Positions 28,647 to 37,446 of a DNA stretch of 64,000 nt are shown in pieces. The position numbers and the translations under genes were made by a program. Numbering within the stretch: position 1 is the stretch's first letter; each line of letters begins with the position of its first letter. Under the pieces are notes generated by a model. That model did no database searches and was not told the DNA's origin. It saw only the letters and a program-made list of their open reading frames with translations. This stretch comes from Mobilicoccus caccae (GTDB taxonomy: Bacteria; Actinomycetota; Actinomycetes; Actinomycetales; Dermatophilaceae), in NCBI RefSeq assembly GCF_030161635.1, contig NZ_BSUO01000001.1:3019199-3083198 (forward strand). Reading direction: 5' to 3'.

Positions 28647-28874
28647 TCAGGGCTCCCGCCGCTCGCCCTGCAGCGAGTGGAGCAGGTCAAGCAGCTGGCT
28701 CCAGCGACCCCGCATCTGCGAGAGGTCGTCGGGGATCTCGTCGATGGCCGCGTGCGCGGCGCGCTCACGCAGGGCCGCGACCTCCTGGCCGAGCAGCTCG
28801 TAGGTCTTCTCGATCTCGGCGACGAGTTCGTCGAGGGCGCCGTGCGGGTCCTGGCGGGGGTCGATGCTCATCAT
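28647..28874 (-). CDS. Small helical protein of unknown function
   Basis: 75 residues with two amphipathic helices (DELVAEIEKTYELLGQEVAALRERAAHAA and LSQMRGRWSQLLDLLHSLQ), which may form a coiled coil. It begins MM with GAGGAC upstream. No family was recognised. It lies between the Na/Pi cotransporter (75 bp upstream) and treY, all in the same direction. Confidence 0.6.
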   Translation of the reverse strand: MMSIDPRQDPHGALDELVAEIEKTYELLGQEVAALRERAAHAAIDEIPDDLSQMRGRWSQLLDLLHSLQGERREP

Positions 28875-28949
28875 GTCCTCGGGATCGGATCGGGATCGGT
28901 TCGGGCCGTGGTCGCGCGCGGGTCGGGTCGGCAGCGACGCCGTCGTGGC

Positions 28950-30239
28950 TCAGAACGCCGTGGTCATGGCGGAGGCGAGGACCACGAGCCCGGGGATCGC
29001 CAGGAACGTGCCGACGATGTAGACGGCGGCCAGGGACCTGCGCTCCGTGGCGACCGCGGCCAGCGTGCCCGCCGCGCGCAACGGCACGTCCCGGAGGAAC
29101 GGGAGCACGTAGATGACGACGATTCCGGTGACGTTGAACAACAGGTGCACGAAGGCGACCTGCAACGCGATCTCGGCGCCGTCGGTCCCGCTGAGGGCCA
29201 TGGCGGCCAGCAGCGCCGTGAAGGTGGTGCCGACGTTGGCACCGAGCGTCATCGGGTAGATCTGCCTCGGTGTCAGGGCGCCGGACCCGGCGAACGGGAC
29301 CATCATCGAGGTCGTCACCGACGAGGACTGCACCAGGACGGTGACGACGGTGCCGGCGATCATCGCGACGACCGGGTTCTTGCCCACCGCGGAGTGCAGG
29401 ATCCTGCGCGCCGTGCCCACCATGACCGACTGCAACAGCGATCCCAGCAGACGCACGGCCAGGAAGATCATGGCCACCCCCAGCACGATGGTCGCGACCG
29501 GCCCCATCACGCCGGGGATGGCGAGGGTGAGCCCGGTGACCAGGTCGACGACGGGGTCCGTCATGAGGGACACGATGTCCGCCTCGCCGGGATCGGGCGC
29601 GTAGACGCCCGCGAACGCGTCGGCCATCGCCCCGCTGACGCGCTCGAGGAAGCCCGTGAGCAACTCCAACGGGAGCAGGATCGCGACGGCGAGAAGATTG
29701 AAGAAGTCGTGCATCGTGGCCGAGGTGAACGCGGGTTTGAACTCGCGCTTGTTCGTCACGTGGCCGAGGGATGCCAGGCTGTTGGTCACCGACGTGCCGA
29801 TGTTGGCGCCCATGATCATCGGGATGCCGACCGAGAGTGGCATCGCGCCCGACGCGACGGCGGCGACCACGATCGAGGTCGTCGTGCTGGAGGACTGGAT
29901 GATCGACGTGGCGAGCAGGCCGACGAACAGCGCCACGACGGGGTTGGCCGCGAAGTCGAACAGGCCTCGCGCCGCGTCCTCTCCGAGGGCCTTGAACCCG
30001 TCACCGATGGCACCCACCGCGCAGACCAGCAGGTAGAGCGCGAGGAGGACGCCGACCCACCGCAAGGCCTTCTGCGTCGTGGACAGGTCGTTCCGCTCGT
30101 CCTCTCGCGACACCTCATGATCGGGCCGAGCCGGCAGGTCGTCCCGGCGGCCCGGGGCCCGGCGTTCCTGCCGGGGGTGGTGGGGCAGGGTCGTCGTGTC
30201 GTCGGGGGAGTCGGCCTGGGTGTGGCGAGGGGCGGACAT
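28950..30239 (-). CDS. Na/Pi cotransporter family protein
   Basis: Membrane transporter related to NptA/YjbB and animal type II Na/Pi cotransporters. After a disordered 55-residue leader, the 429 residues have about eight to nine membrane segments and the duplicated signature: SIIQSSSTTTSIVVA (about 100) and VLVQSSSVTTSMMVPFAG (about 295), each followed by GANIGTSVTN or GANVGTTFTA. No PhoU-like tail is present. ATG at 30239 is preferred over upstream codons because GGAGG precedes it. A PHO-box-like repeat lies about 45-60 bp upstream. Confidence 0.92.
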   Translation of the reverse strand: MSAPRHTQADSPDDTTTLPHHPRQERRAPGRRDDLPARPDHEVSREDERNDLSTTQKALRWVGVLLALYLLVCAVGAIGDGFKALGEDAARGLFDFAANPVVALFVGLLATSIIQSSSTTTSIVVAAVASGAMPLSVGIPMIMGANIGTSVTNSLASLGHVTNKREFKPAFTSATMHDFFNLLAVAILLPLELLTGFLERVSGAMADAFAGVYAPDPGEADIVSLMTDPVVDLVTGLTLAIPGVMGPVATIVLGVAMIFLAVRLLGSLLQSVMVGTARRILHSAVGKNPVVAMIAGTVVTVLVQSSSVTTSMMVPFAGSGALTPRQIYPMTLGANVGTTFTALLAAMALSGTDGAEIALQVAFVHLLFNVTGIVVIYVLPFLRDVPLRAAGTLAAVATERRSLAAVYIVGTFLAIPGLVVLASAMTTAF

Positions 30240-30281
30240 GCCTCCACGTTGGGAAACGTGAGTGCACCGATCATGACGAGC

Positions 30282-30300
30282 GGGTGACCTGAAGTTGAAC
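30282..30300 (-). promoter_or_regulatory. PHO-box-like repeat upstream of the Na/Pi cotransporter
   Basis: Minus strand GTTCAACTTCA immediately followed by GGTCACCC: two GTTCACC-like units in 11-bp tandem. CATGAT, a possible -10 box, lies a few bases downstream. Confidence 0.55.
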
Positions 30301-30344
30301 TTCCTTGTGATGAAGCGGGTTCCACCGCTGCGGCGCACCAGCCG

Positions 30345-32924
30345 TCAGTCCATGCGACCCACGTCGACGACCCGGAAGACGAGTTCGCCCGCCTCGTCGG
30401 AGGCCGCCAGGTCCACCTCGGCCCAGATCCGCCAGTCCCGGTGGCCGGCGGGGTCGTCGAGGATCTGCTGGACCAGCCAGAACCCGGCCTCGCTGTCGGC
30501 GTCGACGACGAACATCGACGGGCCGCGCGCGTCCGGGCCCGTGCCGATCTCCTCGTGCTCCTCGAAGTACTCCTCGAGCGCGTCGGCCCAGTCGTCGGCG
30601 TCCATGCCCGGAGCGCCCACGGAGGTGGGTGCGTCGAGGCGGCCCAGGTCGTCGACACGTCGTCTCGCGGCCAGTTCGACCCGCTGCCACAGGGCGTTGC
30701 GGACGATCACCCGTAGCGCACGGGGGTTGCTCGTCAACGGCCTGGCCGTCGCCGAACGCGCCCGCACCTCCTCCAGATCGAGGTCGCCGCGGTCGGGATC
30801 GGTGAGGACCTCCCACTCGTCCAGGAGCGAGGAATCGGTCTGCCGGACGACCTCCCCCAGCCACTCGATGAGGTCGTCGAGTTCCTCGGTCTTCGCCGCG
30901 TCGGGAACGGTCTGGCGCAGCGCCTTGTAGGCGTCGGAGAGGTACCGCAGCACGACCCCCTCGGCACGGGCGAGGTTGTAGAAGGCGACGTACTCGCCGA
31001 ACGTCATCGCCCGTTCGTACAGGTCACGCACGATGGACTTCGGCGACAGCGCCTCCTCGTCCAGCCAGGGGTGCGTCTGCCGGTACATCGCGAACGCCGC
31101 CTCGAGCAGGTCCTGAAGCGGCTTGGGCCAGGTGACCTCCTCGAGCAGCTCCATGCGCTCCTCGTACTCGATGCCGTCGACCTTCATCTCGGCGACGGCC
31201 TCTCCCCTGGCCTGGAACTGCTGGGCCATGAGGATCGGGCGCGGGTCGTCGAGCGTGGACTCGATGATGCTGAGCACGTCGAGGGCGTAGAGCGGGTCCT
31301 CGCGGTCGAGCAGGTCGAGGGCCGCGAGCGCGAACGGCGAGAGCGGCTGGTTGAGGGCGAATCCGCGCTGGAGCTCTTCGACGACGCGCAGGGTGCGGCC
31401 GGTCTCGTCGGGTTCGCCCAGCTTCTCCACGACCCCGGTGTCGAGCAGGGTGCGCAGGATCTCGATCGCCTGGCGCTGCAACCGCACCTGCTGACGGGGC
31501 GGCTCGTGGTTGTCGGTGAGCAGCTTGCGCACCGCCGTGACCGCGTTCCCCTCCCGCTGGATCATGTTGAGGATCGTCGCGTGGCTGACCCGCATGCGGC
31601 TGACCATGGCCTCGGGCTCGCCGTCGCGGATGCGGTGGTAGGTGTCCTCACTCCAGTTGACGAACCCGTCGGGAGCCTTCTTTCGCTGGACCTTGCGGCG
31701 CTTCTTCTCGTCGTCGCCGGCCTTGAGGAGCGCCTTGTGGTTCTCGATGACGTGGTCGGGGGCCTGCACGACCACCGAACCGCTCGTGTCGAATCCGGCC
31801 CGCCCCGCGCGCCCGGCGATCTGGTGGAACTCGCGGGACTTGAGCAGCCGCTGCTTGGTGCCGTCGAACTTCGTCAGCCCGGTGAGGACGACGGTGCGGA
31901 TGGGCACGTTGATGCCGACGCCCAGGGTGTCGGTGCCGCAGACGACCTTGAGCAGGCCCTTCTGCGCGAGGGTCTCCACGAGCCGTCGGTACTTGGGCAG
32001 CATCCCGGCGTGGTGGACGCCGATGCCGTGCTTGACCAGGCGGGAGAGGGTGGCGCCGAACCCCTTGGCGAAGCGGAATCCGCGCAGCTCCTCCAGGATT
32101 CGTGCCTTCTCCTCCTTGGTCGTCACGTTGAGGCTCATCAGCGCCTGCGCCCGCTCGAGGGCGGCGGCCTGGGTGAAGTGGACGACGTAGACCGGCGCCT
32201 GATGGGTGGAGAGGAGCTCTTCGAGCGTCTCGTGCAGCGGCGTCATCGCGTAGTGGAACGACAGCGGCACGGGACGCTCGGCGCCGGCGACGACGGCGGT
32301 CTGCCGCCCGGTGCGGCGGGTGAGGTCCTCGGTGAACATCGCCACCTCCCCCAACGTGGCGCTCATGAGGAGGAACTGGGCCTGCGGCAGCTCGAGGATC
32401 GGCACCTGCCAGGCCCAGCCGCGGTCGGGCTCGGAGTAGAAGTGGAACTCGTCCATGACGACCTGCCCGATCCGTGCACCGGGCCCCTCGCGCAGCGCGA
32501 TGTTGGCGAGGACCTCGGCCGTGCAGCACACGATGGGCGCCTGCGCGTTGACGGCGGCGTCGCCGGTGAGCATGCCGACGTTCTGCGCGCCGAACGTGGC
32601 GCAGAGGTCGAAGAACTTCTCGCTGACCAGCGCCTTGATCGGTGCCGTGTAGTAGGTACGGCGCCGGGTGCGCGCGAACTCCGCGAGGGCGAAGAAGTGG
32701 GCGCCGGCGGCCACCAGCGACTTTCCCGACCCCGTCGGCGTCGCGAGGATGACGTTCGAGCCCGTCACGAGTTCGAGGAGCGCCTCCTCCTGATGCGGGT
32801 ACGGCTCGATCCCCCGCGCGGTCACCCAGTCGATGAAGGCGACGTACAGGTCGTCGGGGTCGAGGTCCCCCGCCGTCGTGGGCGAGAGATCGGTCAGGGC
32901 GTCGGCGAGCGTCGGAACGGTCAT
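30345..32924 (-). CDS. DEAD/DEAH-box RNA helicase with C-terminal DUF3516
   Basis: Superfamily 2 Ski2-like helicase of 859 residues. Motifs in order: VILATPTGSGKSLVAA (Walker A, about 54-69), YYTAPIKALVSEKFF (Ia), VVMDEFHFYSE (DEFH box), LLMSATLGEV (III), then VVCGTDTLGVGINVPIRTVVLTG and REFHQIAGRAGRAGFDTSG (V/VI). The C-terminal 450 residues form the actinobacterial DUF3516 region and end RVVDVGRMD. RNA metabolism is the likely role; the substrate is unknown. Confidence 0.93.
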   Translation of the reverse strand: MTVPTLADALTDLSPTTAGDLDPDDLYVAFIDWVTARGIEPYPHQEEALLELVTGSNVILATPTGSGKSLVAAGAHFFALAEFARTRRRTYYTAPIKALVSEKFFDLCATFGAQNVGMLTGDAAVNAQAPIVCCTAEVLANIALREGPGARIGQVVMDEFHFYSEPDRGWAWQVPILELPQAQFLLMSATLGEVAMFTEDLTRRTGRQTAVVAGAERPVPLSFHYAMTPLHETLEELLSTHQAPVYVVHFTQAAALERAQALMSLNVTTKEEKARILEELRGFRFAKGFGATLSRLVKHGIGVHHAGMLPKYRRLVETLAQKGLLKVVCGTDTLGVGINVPIRTVVLTGLTKFDGTKQRLLKSREFHQIAGRAGRAGFDTSGSVVVQAPDHVIENHKALLKAGDDEKKRRKVQRKKAPDGFVNWSEDTYHRIRDGEPEAMVSRMRVSHATILNMIQREGNAVTAVRKLLTDNHEPPRQQVRLQRQAIEILRTLLDTGVVEKLGEPDETGRTLRVVEELQRGFALNQPLSPFALAALDLLDREDPLYALDVLSIIESTLDDPRPILMAQQFQARGEAVAEMKVDGIEYEERMELLEEVTWPKPLQDLLEAAFAMYRQTHPWLDEEALSPKSIVRDLYERAMTFGEYVAFYNLARAEGVVLRYLSDAYKALRQTVPDAAKTEELDDLIEWLGEVVRQTDSSLLDEWEVLTDPDRGDLDLEEVRARSATARPLTSNPRALRVIVRNALWQRVELAARRRVDDLGRLDAPTSVGAPGMDADDWADALEEYFEEHEEIGTGPDARGPSMFVVDADSEAGFWLVQQILDDPAGHRDWRIWAEVDLAASDEAGELVFRVVDVGRMD

Positions 32925-32953
32925 GAGGCTCCCATCGTCCCACCCACCCGCGA

Positions 32954-33023
32954 CATCGCAGAACGCACCTCAGACGGCATCGAACCGGTCGTGATCACAG
33001 CCGTTTCGATGCGTTCTGCGATG
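32954..33023. repeat. 70-bp nested inverted repeat between purU and the helicase gene
   Basis: Outer arms CATCGCAGAACGCA (32954-32967) and TGCGTTCTGCGATG (33010-33023) are a perfect 14-bp match. Inside are GCATCGAA/TTCGATGC and a central GTGATCAC palindrome. It may simply terminate purU, or be a mobile palindromic element or operator. Confidence 0.55.
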
Positions 33024-33033
33024 CGGCGCGTCG

Positions 33034-33911
33034 TCAGCGCGTGAAGACCACCGTGGTGGAGCCACGCAGCATGACCCGGTCCTCCAGGTGCGCGAGGACG
33101 GCCTGGGCGAGGACGCGGCGCTCGATGTCGCGACCCTTGCGGACGAGGTCGTCCGGGGTGTCGCGGTGGCTCACCGGCTCCACGTCCTGGGCGATGATCG
33201 GGCCCTCGTCGAGGTCGGCCGTCACGTAGTGCGCCGTCGCGCCGATGAGCTTGACCCCCGCTCATACGCCTGGTGGTAGGGCTTGGCGCCCTTGAACCCC
33301 GGCAGGAAGCTGTGGTGGATGTTGATGCACCGCCCTTCCAGAGCGGTGGCGAGGTCGTCGGAGAGGATCTGCATGTACCGCGCGAGGACGACGAGGTCGA
33401 CGTTCTCCCGTTCGACCAGCTCGAGGATCGATCGTTCCTGGTCGGCCTTGGTCTCGGGCGCGACCGGGAGGTGGTGGAACGGCACCTCGCCCAGCCCGGT
33501 GAAGGACTCACGCGGGTGGTTCGACACGACGCCCACCAGATCCATCGGCAGCTCACCGGTCCTGTACCGGTACAAGAGGTCGACGAGGCAGTGGTCGGCC
33601 TTCGAGGCGAGGACGAGGACGCGTCGCGGCCGGGCCGCCGAACGCACCGACCACTCCGCGTCGAGGCTGCGCAACACCGGGGCGAGACCGGTGCCGTACC
33701 CCTCCTCGCCCAGGTCGGTCCGGACGGGCACGAACGCGAGCCGTGCGAAGAACCGGCCCGAGAGACGGTCGTCGAACTGCTGACCGTCGGTGATGTCGCA
33801 GCCGAGCTGCGCCAGGGTCGTGGTCACCGAGGCCACGATGCCGGGCTTGTTCTCACACGAGAACTGCAGCACGTACGGGCGGGTCTGCTCGGGGGACTCG
33901 GCGCGCATCAC
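33034..33911 (-). CDS. purU: Formyltetrahydrofolate deformylase PurU (frameshifted)
   Basis: Hydrolyses 10-formyl-THF to formate and THF. An N-terminal ACT domain ([30 protein letters not shown]) precedes the formyl-transferase fold with [19 protein letters not shown] and the catalytic stretch [27 protein letters not shown]. The rest ([39 protein letters not shown]) is in another frame. One base added to the C-run 33255-33259 gives the family sequence [21 protein letters not shown]. The complete protein is about 292 residues. GTG 33911 or the next codon ATG 33908 may start it. Confidence 0.92.
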
Positions 33912-33959
33912 GATCTCACTGGGGTGGGGGCTGGGTCGGACTCAGGCTCGGGTTCAGGC

Positions 33960-35228
33960 TCAGACCAGGAAGCGGTAGAACGGGCTGTCGGCGGGGATGC
34001 GTTCGATGTTCATCGGGCTCTCGGCCATGCGGGAGAGCAGCCCTTCGAGGTCGTCGCGGCGGGCGAGTTCGATGCCGACCAGGGCCGGTCCGGATTCGCG
34101 GTTGCTGCGCTTGACGTACTCGAACAGCGCGATGTCGTCGTCGGGGCCGAGGATGTCCTCGACGAACCGCCGCAGCGCTCCGGGCTCCTGGGGGAAGGTG
34201 ACGAGGAAGTAGTGCTTGCGGCCGAGGTCGACCAGGGAGCGCTCGACGATCTCGGCGTAGCGGGAGACGTCGTTGTTGCCGCCAGAGAGGATGACGACGA
34301 CGTCCTGGCCGGGTTCGACGTCGATCGAGGCGAGCAGCGCCGCCGACGCGAGCGCTCCGGCGGGCTCGGCGATGATGCCGTCCACCTGGTAGAGGTCGAG
34401 CATCTCGGTGCAGATCCGGCCCTCGTCGACGGTCACGAGGTCGAGGTCGTGGGGGGCGACGGTGGCGTAGGTGAGGTCGCCGGCGCGTCGGACCGCGGCG
34501 CCGTCGACGAACGTCTCGATCGACTCCAGCGTCACGGGTCCACCGGCGTCGATCGCGGCGCGCAGGCAGGCGGCGCCCGTGGGTTCGGCGCCGACGATGC
34601 GGGTGCGGGGGTGGCGTGCCTTGAGCCACGTGGTGCACCCGGCGAGCATCCCCGCCCCGCCGACGGGGACGACCAGCACGTCGGGCGCCTTGCCGAGCTG
34701 CTCGGTGATCTCGATGGCCGTGGTGCCCTGCCCCGCGATGGTGTCGGGGTGATCGAACGCGGGCACCTGCACGGCGCCGGTGCGCTCGGCGTCGGCGATG
34801 GCGGCCGCGGCGGCGTCGTCGTAGGTCTCGCCCTCGACGAGGATCTCGACCCGTCCCTCACCGAGCGCGGCGATCCGCTCGCGCTTCTGACGCGGCGTCG
34901 TGCTGGGCACGTGGACGCGCCCGTTCAGGCCGAGTTGCGCACAGGCGAAGGCGAATCCCTGCGCGTGGTTGCCGGCGCTCGCGCACACGACTCCCTGGGC
35001 GCGCTGCTCCTCGGGCAACTGGGCGATGAGGTTGTAGGCCCCACGCACCTTGTAGGAGCGCACCGGCTGCAGGTCCTCGCGCTTGACCCAGACCCGCGCA
35101 CCTGTCGCCGCCGAGAGGCGGGCCGAGGGCAGCAGTGGCGTCTCGCGAATGACGGAACGCAGCCTGACGAAGGCGGCTTCGACATCGACGGCACTGACGG
35201 AGGTTTCGGTCACGGTCACATCATCCAT
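33960..35228 (-). CDS. ilvA: Threonine ammonia-lyase
   Basis: PLP enzyme turning threonine into 2-oxobutyrate, for isoleucine synthesis or catabolism. The 422 residues have the PLP lysine in LQPVRSYKVRGAYN, the phosphate-binding glycine loop VVPVGGAGMLAG, SAGNHAQGFAFA, and a C-terminal ACT-like region (KHYFLVTFPQEPGALRRFVEDILG), so it is the regulated or ACT-bearing form. ATG at 35228 is chosen for GGGGAGG upstream. Confidence 0.93.
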   Translation of the reverse strand: MDDVTVTETSVSAVDVEAAFVRLRSVIRETPLLPSARLSAATGARVWVKREDLQPVRSYKVRGAYNLIAQLPEEQRAQGVVCASAGNHAQGFAFACAQLGLNGRVHVPSTTPRQKRERIAALGEGRVEILVEGETYDDAAAAAIADAERTGAVQVPAFDHPDTIAGQGTTAIEITEQLGKAPDVLVVPVGGAGMLAGCTTWLKARHPRTRIVGAEPTGAACLRAAIDAGGPVTLESIETFVDGAAVRRAGDLTYATVAPHDLDLVTVDEGRICTEMLDLYQVDGIIAEPAGALASAALLASIDVEPGQDVVVILSGGNNDVSRYAEIVERSLVDLGRKHYFLVTFPQEPGALRRFVEDILGPDDDIALFEYVKRSNRESGPALVGIELARRDDLEGLLSRMAESPMNIERIPADSPFYRFLV

Positions 35229-35324
35229 CGTGCCTCCCCTGCCCGAGGGGTGGGACACGGGGTCCGGATGCCGAGAGCACCGGCGTCGAGTCCGGACAGG
35301 GCACCCCGCGTCGCCGAACGCCCG

Positions 35325-36137
35325 TCAGCGGAGAGTGACTCTGCGATCCCAGGAGTGGGCGGTGCGCCAGACGAGGGCGAGGGTGAGTGCGACGAAGAGG
35401 AGGATCATCCCGAACGGCATCGCGGTGGGGTCGGCGCCAGAGGTCATGGCGGCCAGGTAGTCGACTCCTACGAGGTGCAGCACCCCGTCGTTCACTGTGA
35501 GACCGAGCGGGACGGCGACGATCGAGACGAAGGTCAGCACCTGCGTGATCAGGTAGAGGGCGAACCAGACGAGGATCGGGCCTCCCGGTCCGAGCGCCGC
35601 GAGGCGCCCTTCGCTACCGATCGAGGCCGCGAAGTAGTACTGCACCAGGTAGGCGAGGGCCATCCCGACGACACCGGCGACGAGGACGATCCACGTCGTG
35701 ATCGACAGGGCCTGCCCGATCGGCGCCATCAGGGAGCCCAGGTGCGTCCACGCGCTCACTCCGGGTGGGGCGACCCCCGCCGCGAACGCCCAGAATGGCA
35801 GCACGGCCAGGCCGAGGGTGAGCACGACGCCCGCGAAGACGACGAGGGTGCCGTACAGCAGCCGTGCCCGGTAGATCGCCGACCCGCGTACGGGGAGGGC
35901 ATGGGTCAGGTAACCACCGCGGCCGTAGGCCGACCGCCAGTAGTCGACGGCGAGCCCGAGGAGCACGATGACCGGCGCGCCGGCGAGCGTTCCGACGGAG
36001 AGCAGGGCTCCCAGCGGCACGGACATCGTCAGCATGATGCCCGTGCCGACGAGCACGAAGAGGATGCAGGCCCCGGCGACGACGCCGAGGAACCCGCGGG
36101 TGCGGCGAAACTCATGGGCGAGCAGGGTGGTGGTCAT
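35325..36137 (-). CDS. ABC transporter membrane protein
   Basis: 270 residues with six hydrophobic segments typical of ABC-2 exporters (for example LGVVAGACILFVLVGTGIML, ITTWIVLVAGVVGMALAYLVQYY and MPFGMILLFVALTLALVW). No extracytoplasmic domain is seen. It overlaps the ATP-binding gene by 4 bp (ATGA), so the two form one transporter. The export substrate is unknown; YtrA-type GntR operons often respond to cell-wall antibiotics. Confidence 0.85.
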   Translation of the reverse strand: MTTTLLAHEFRRTRGFLGVVAGACILFVLVGTGIMLTMSVPLGALLSVGTLAGAPVIVLLGLAVDYWRSAYGRGGYLTHALPVRGSAIYRARLLYGTLVVFAGVVLTLGLAVLPFWAFAAGVAPPGVSAWTHLGSLMAPIGQALSITTWIVLVAGVVGMALAYLVQYYFAASIGSEGRLAALGPGGPILVWFALYLITQVLTFVSIVAVPLGLTVNDGVLHLVGVDYLAAMTSGADPTAMPFGMILLFVALTLALVWRTAHSWDRRVTLR

Positions 36138-36829
36138 CGGTGCATCTCCTTGAAGATCGCATCCAGCCCGGCGCCGTGCTCGGCGCGTAGGTCGTCGACA
36201 TCGCCGGTGAGCACCACGCGGCCGCGGCGCATCATGACGACGGAGTCGAGCAGTGGCTCGAGATCGTGCACGAGGTGGGTCGAGACGAGAACGAGGGCGT
36301 GCTCGGGCAGGTCTTTGACGATGAGGTCGAGCAGGACGTCGCGAGCGGCGGGGTCGACACCCGAGATGGGTTCGTCCAGCAGGAACACCGAAGCGTCGCG
36401 CGACATGGCGAGGGCGATCTGCACCTTCTCGCGCATGCCCTTGGAGGCGTCCTTCATGCGCAGGTCGGTGCCGAACCCGAAGGAGTCGACGAACCGGGCG
36501 GCCTTGCGCTCGTCGAAGTCGGCGAAGAAGTCGCGGTACCAGCGCACGCAGTCCGAGATCCGGGCCCGGTCGGGCAGGTAGCTCACGTCGGGCAGAAAAC
36601 TCACCCGCGCCTTGGACTCCGGGCCGGGGGCGTGGCCCACGATGCGTACGTCGCCGTCGTAGTCCTGCATCACGCCTGCGAGGATCTTGAGCAGCGTGGT
36701 CTTGCCGCAGCCGTTCTCGCCGAGCAGGCCGACGATGTGGCCGGGCGCGAGGGTGAGGTCGACCCCGTCGAGGGCGACGCTGCGACCGTAGGTCTTGGTC
36801 AGCCCGGTGATCTCGATGGCGGGAGTCAT
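36134..36829 (-). CDS. ABC transporter ATP-binding protein
   Basis: 232 residues with Walker A GLLGENGCGKTTLLKILAG, Q-loop region near VSFLPDVSYLPDRA, a variant signature KDASKGMREKVQIALAMS, and Walker B VFLLDEPISGVDPAARD with H-loop VSTHLVHDLEP. The LSGGQ-type motif is degenerate (SKGMR), as in other YtrB-like proteins. ATG at 36829 follows the GntR stop by 4 bp with GAGGAGGCC upstream. Middle gene of a GntR-ATPase-permease operon. Confidence 0.92.
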   Translation of the reverse strand: MTPAIEITGLTKTYGRSVALDGVDLTLAPGHIVGLLGENGCGKTTLLKILAGVMQDYDGDVRIVGHAPGPESKARVSFLPDVSYLPDRARISDCVRWYRDFFADFDERKAARFVDSFGFGTDLRMKDASKGMREKVQIALAMSRDASVFLLDEPISGVDPAARDVLLDLIVKDLPEHALVLVSTHLVHDLEPLLDSVVMMRRGRVVLTGDVDDLRAEHGAGLDAIFKEMHR

Positions 36830-36833
36830 GTCG

Positions 36834-37225
36834 TCAGGCCTCCTCGTCGCCGGTTCGAGTGTCGTCTGCATGGGTGGTCCACCTTTCGGTCACCAGGGCG
36901 GTCGCGTCCTCCAGCGGAATGCCGAATCCCTTGGCACGGATGATGAAGTCGTCGGCGGCACCGGCGGCGATCTCGCGCCGGAGCCGATGGATGCGGGGGT
37001 GTCGTCGGTGACGAAGCGTCCGGCGGTGCGTTCGGAGCGGCAGAGCCCGTCACGCTCCAACTCGGAGAGAGCTCGCTGGACGGTGTTGGGGTTGACCCCC
37101 AGCTCGCCGGCGAGTTCGCGGACTCCGCCGATACGGCCACCGGGGCTCCATTCGCCGGTGACGATGCGCCGGGAGAACTCATGGATCAACTGATGCCAGA
37201 TCGGCCTCGCGGGGTCGAACTCCAT
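36834..37225 (-). CDS. GntR family regulator, YtrA type (frameshifted)
   Basis: The N-terminal 75 residues are a GntR winged helix: IWHQLIHEFSRRIVTGEWSPGGRIGGVRELAGELGVNPNTVQRALSELERDGL, then SERTAGRFVTDDTP. The frame then goes astray. One base added to the G-run 36995-36999 (C-run in the gene) gives RIHRLRREIAAGAADDFIIRAKGFG and a stop at 36834, the short tail usual for YtrA regulators, for about 130 residues. It heads the ABC operon. A palindrome-like operator stands 31 bp upstream. Confidence 0.88.
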
Positions 37226-37255
37226 CGCCGCCCCCTCTCTGCCTGTGCTGCTGCA

Positions 37256-37276
37256 TTAAGTACTTAGTACAGTAAG
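37256..37276. promoter_or_regulatory. Probable operator/promoter of the GntR-ABC operon
   Basis: GTACTTAGTAC (37260-37270) with an AT-rich flank (TTAAGTACTTAGTACAGTAA) is the only AT-rich patch in the region and is dyad-symmetric around TTA. YtrA-type regulators bind GTAC-containing dyads of this kind. Confidence 0.5.
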
Positions 37277-37391
37277 ACGCGCTGGCGGTCCCGTCAACCC
37301 CCGCCTTGCACTCGTGAGAGGGGTGGAGCGTCCGCCGGCACTTCCCACTCACCAGTGGGCGCGCCTGCATCGTTCCCCGCCCACACCGATG

Positions 37392-37427
37392 CGCCGAGAC
37401 CGCCGGTTATAACCGGCGGTCTCGGCG
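37392..37427. terminator. Perfect 36-bp palindrome, terminator-like
   Basis: Two 18-base arms meet at TTATAA with no spacer (CGCCGAGACCGCCGGTTA and its complement). It lies 19 bp beyond the stop of the SGNH hydrolase gene and probably ends that transcript; the same symmetry would act for transcription from either side. Confidence 0.65.
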
Positions 37428-37446
37428 TTCTGTGTTCGTCAGGCCC

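Noticed and set aside
33273..36581. A 1102-residue plus-strand frame over purU, ilvA and the ABC genes
   Set aside because: Fully antisense to well-recognised proteins and compositionally biased.
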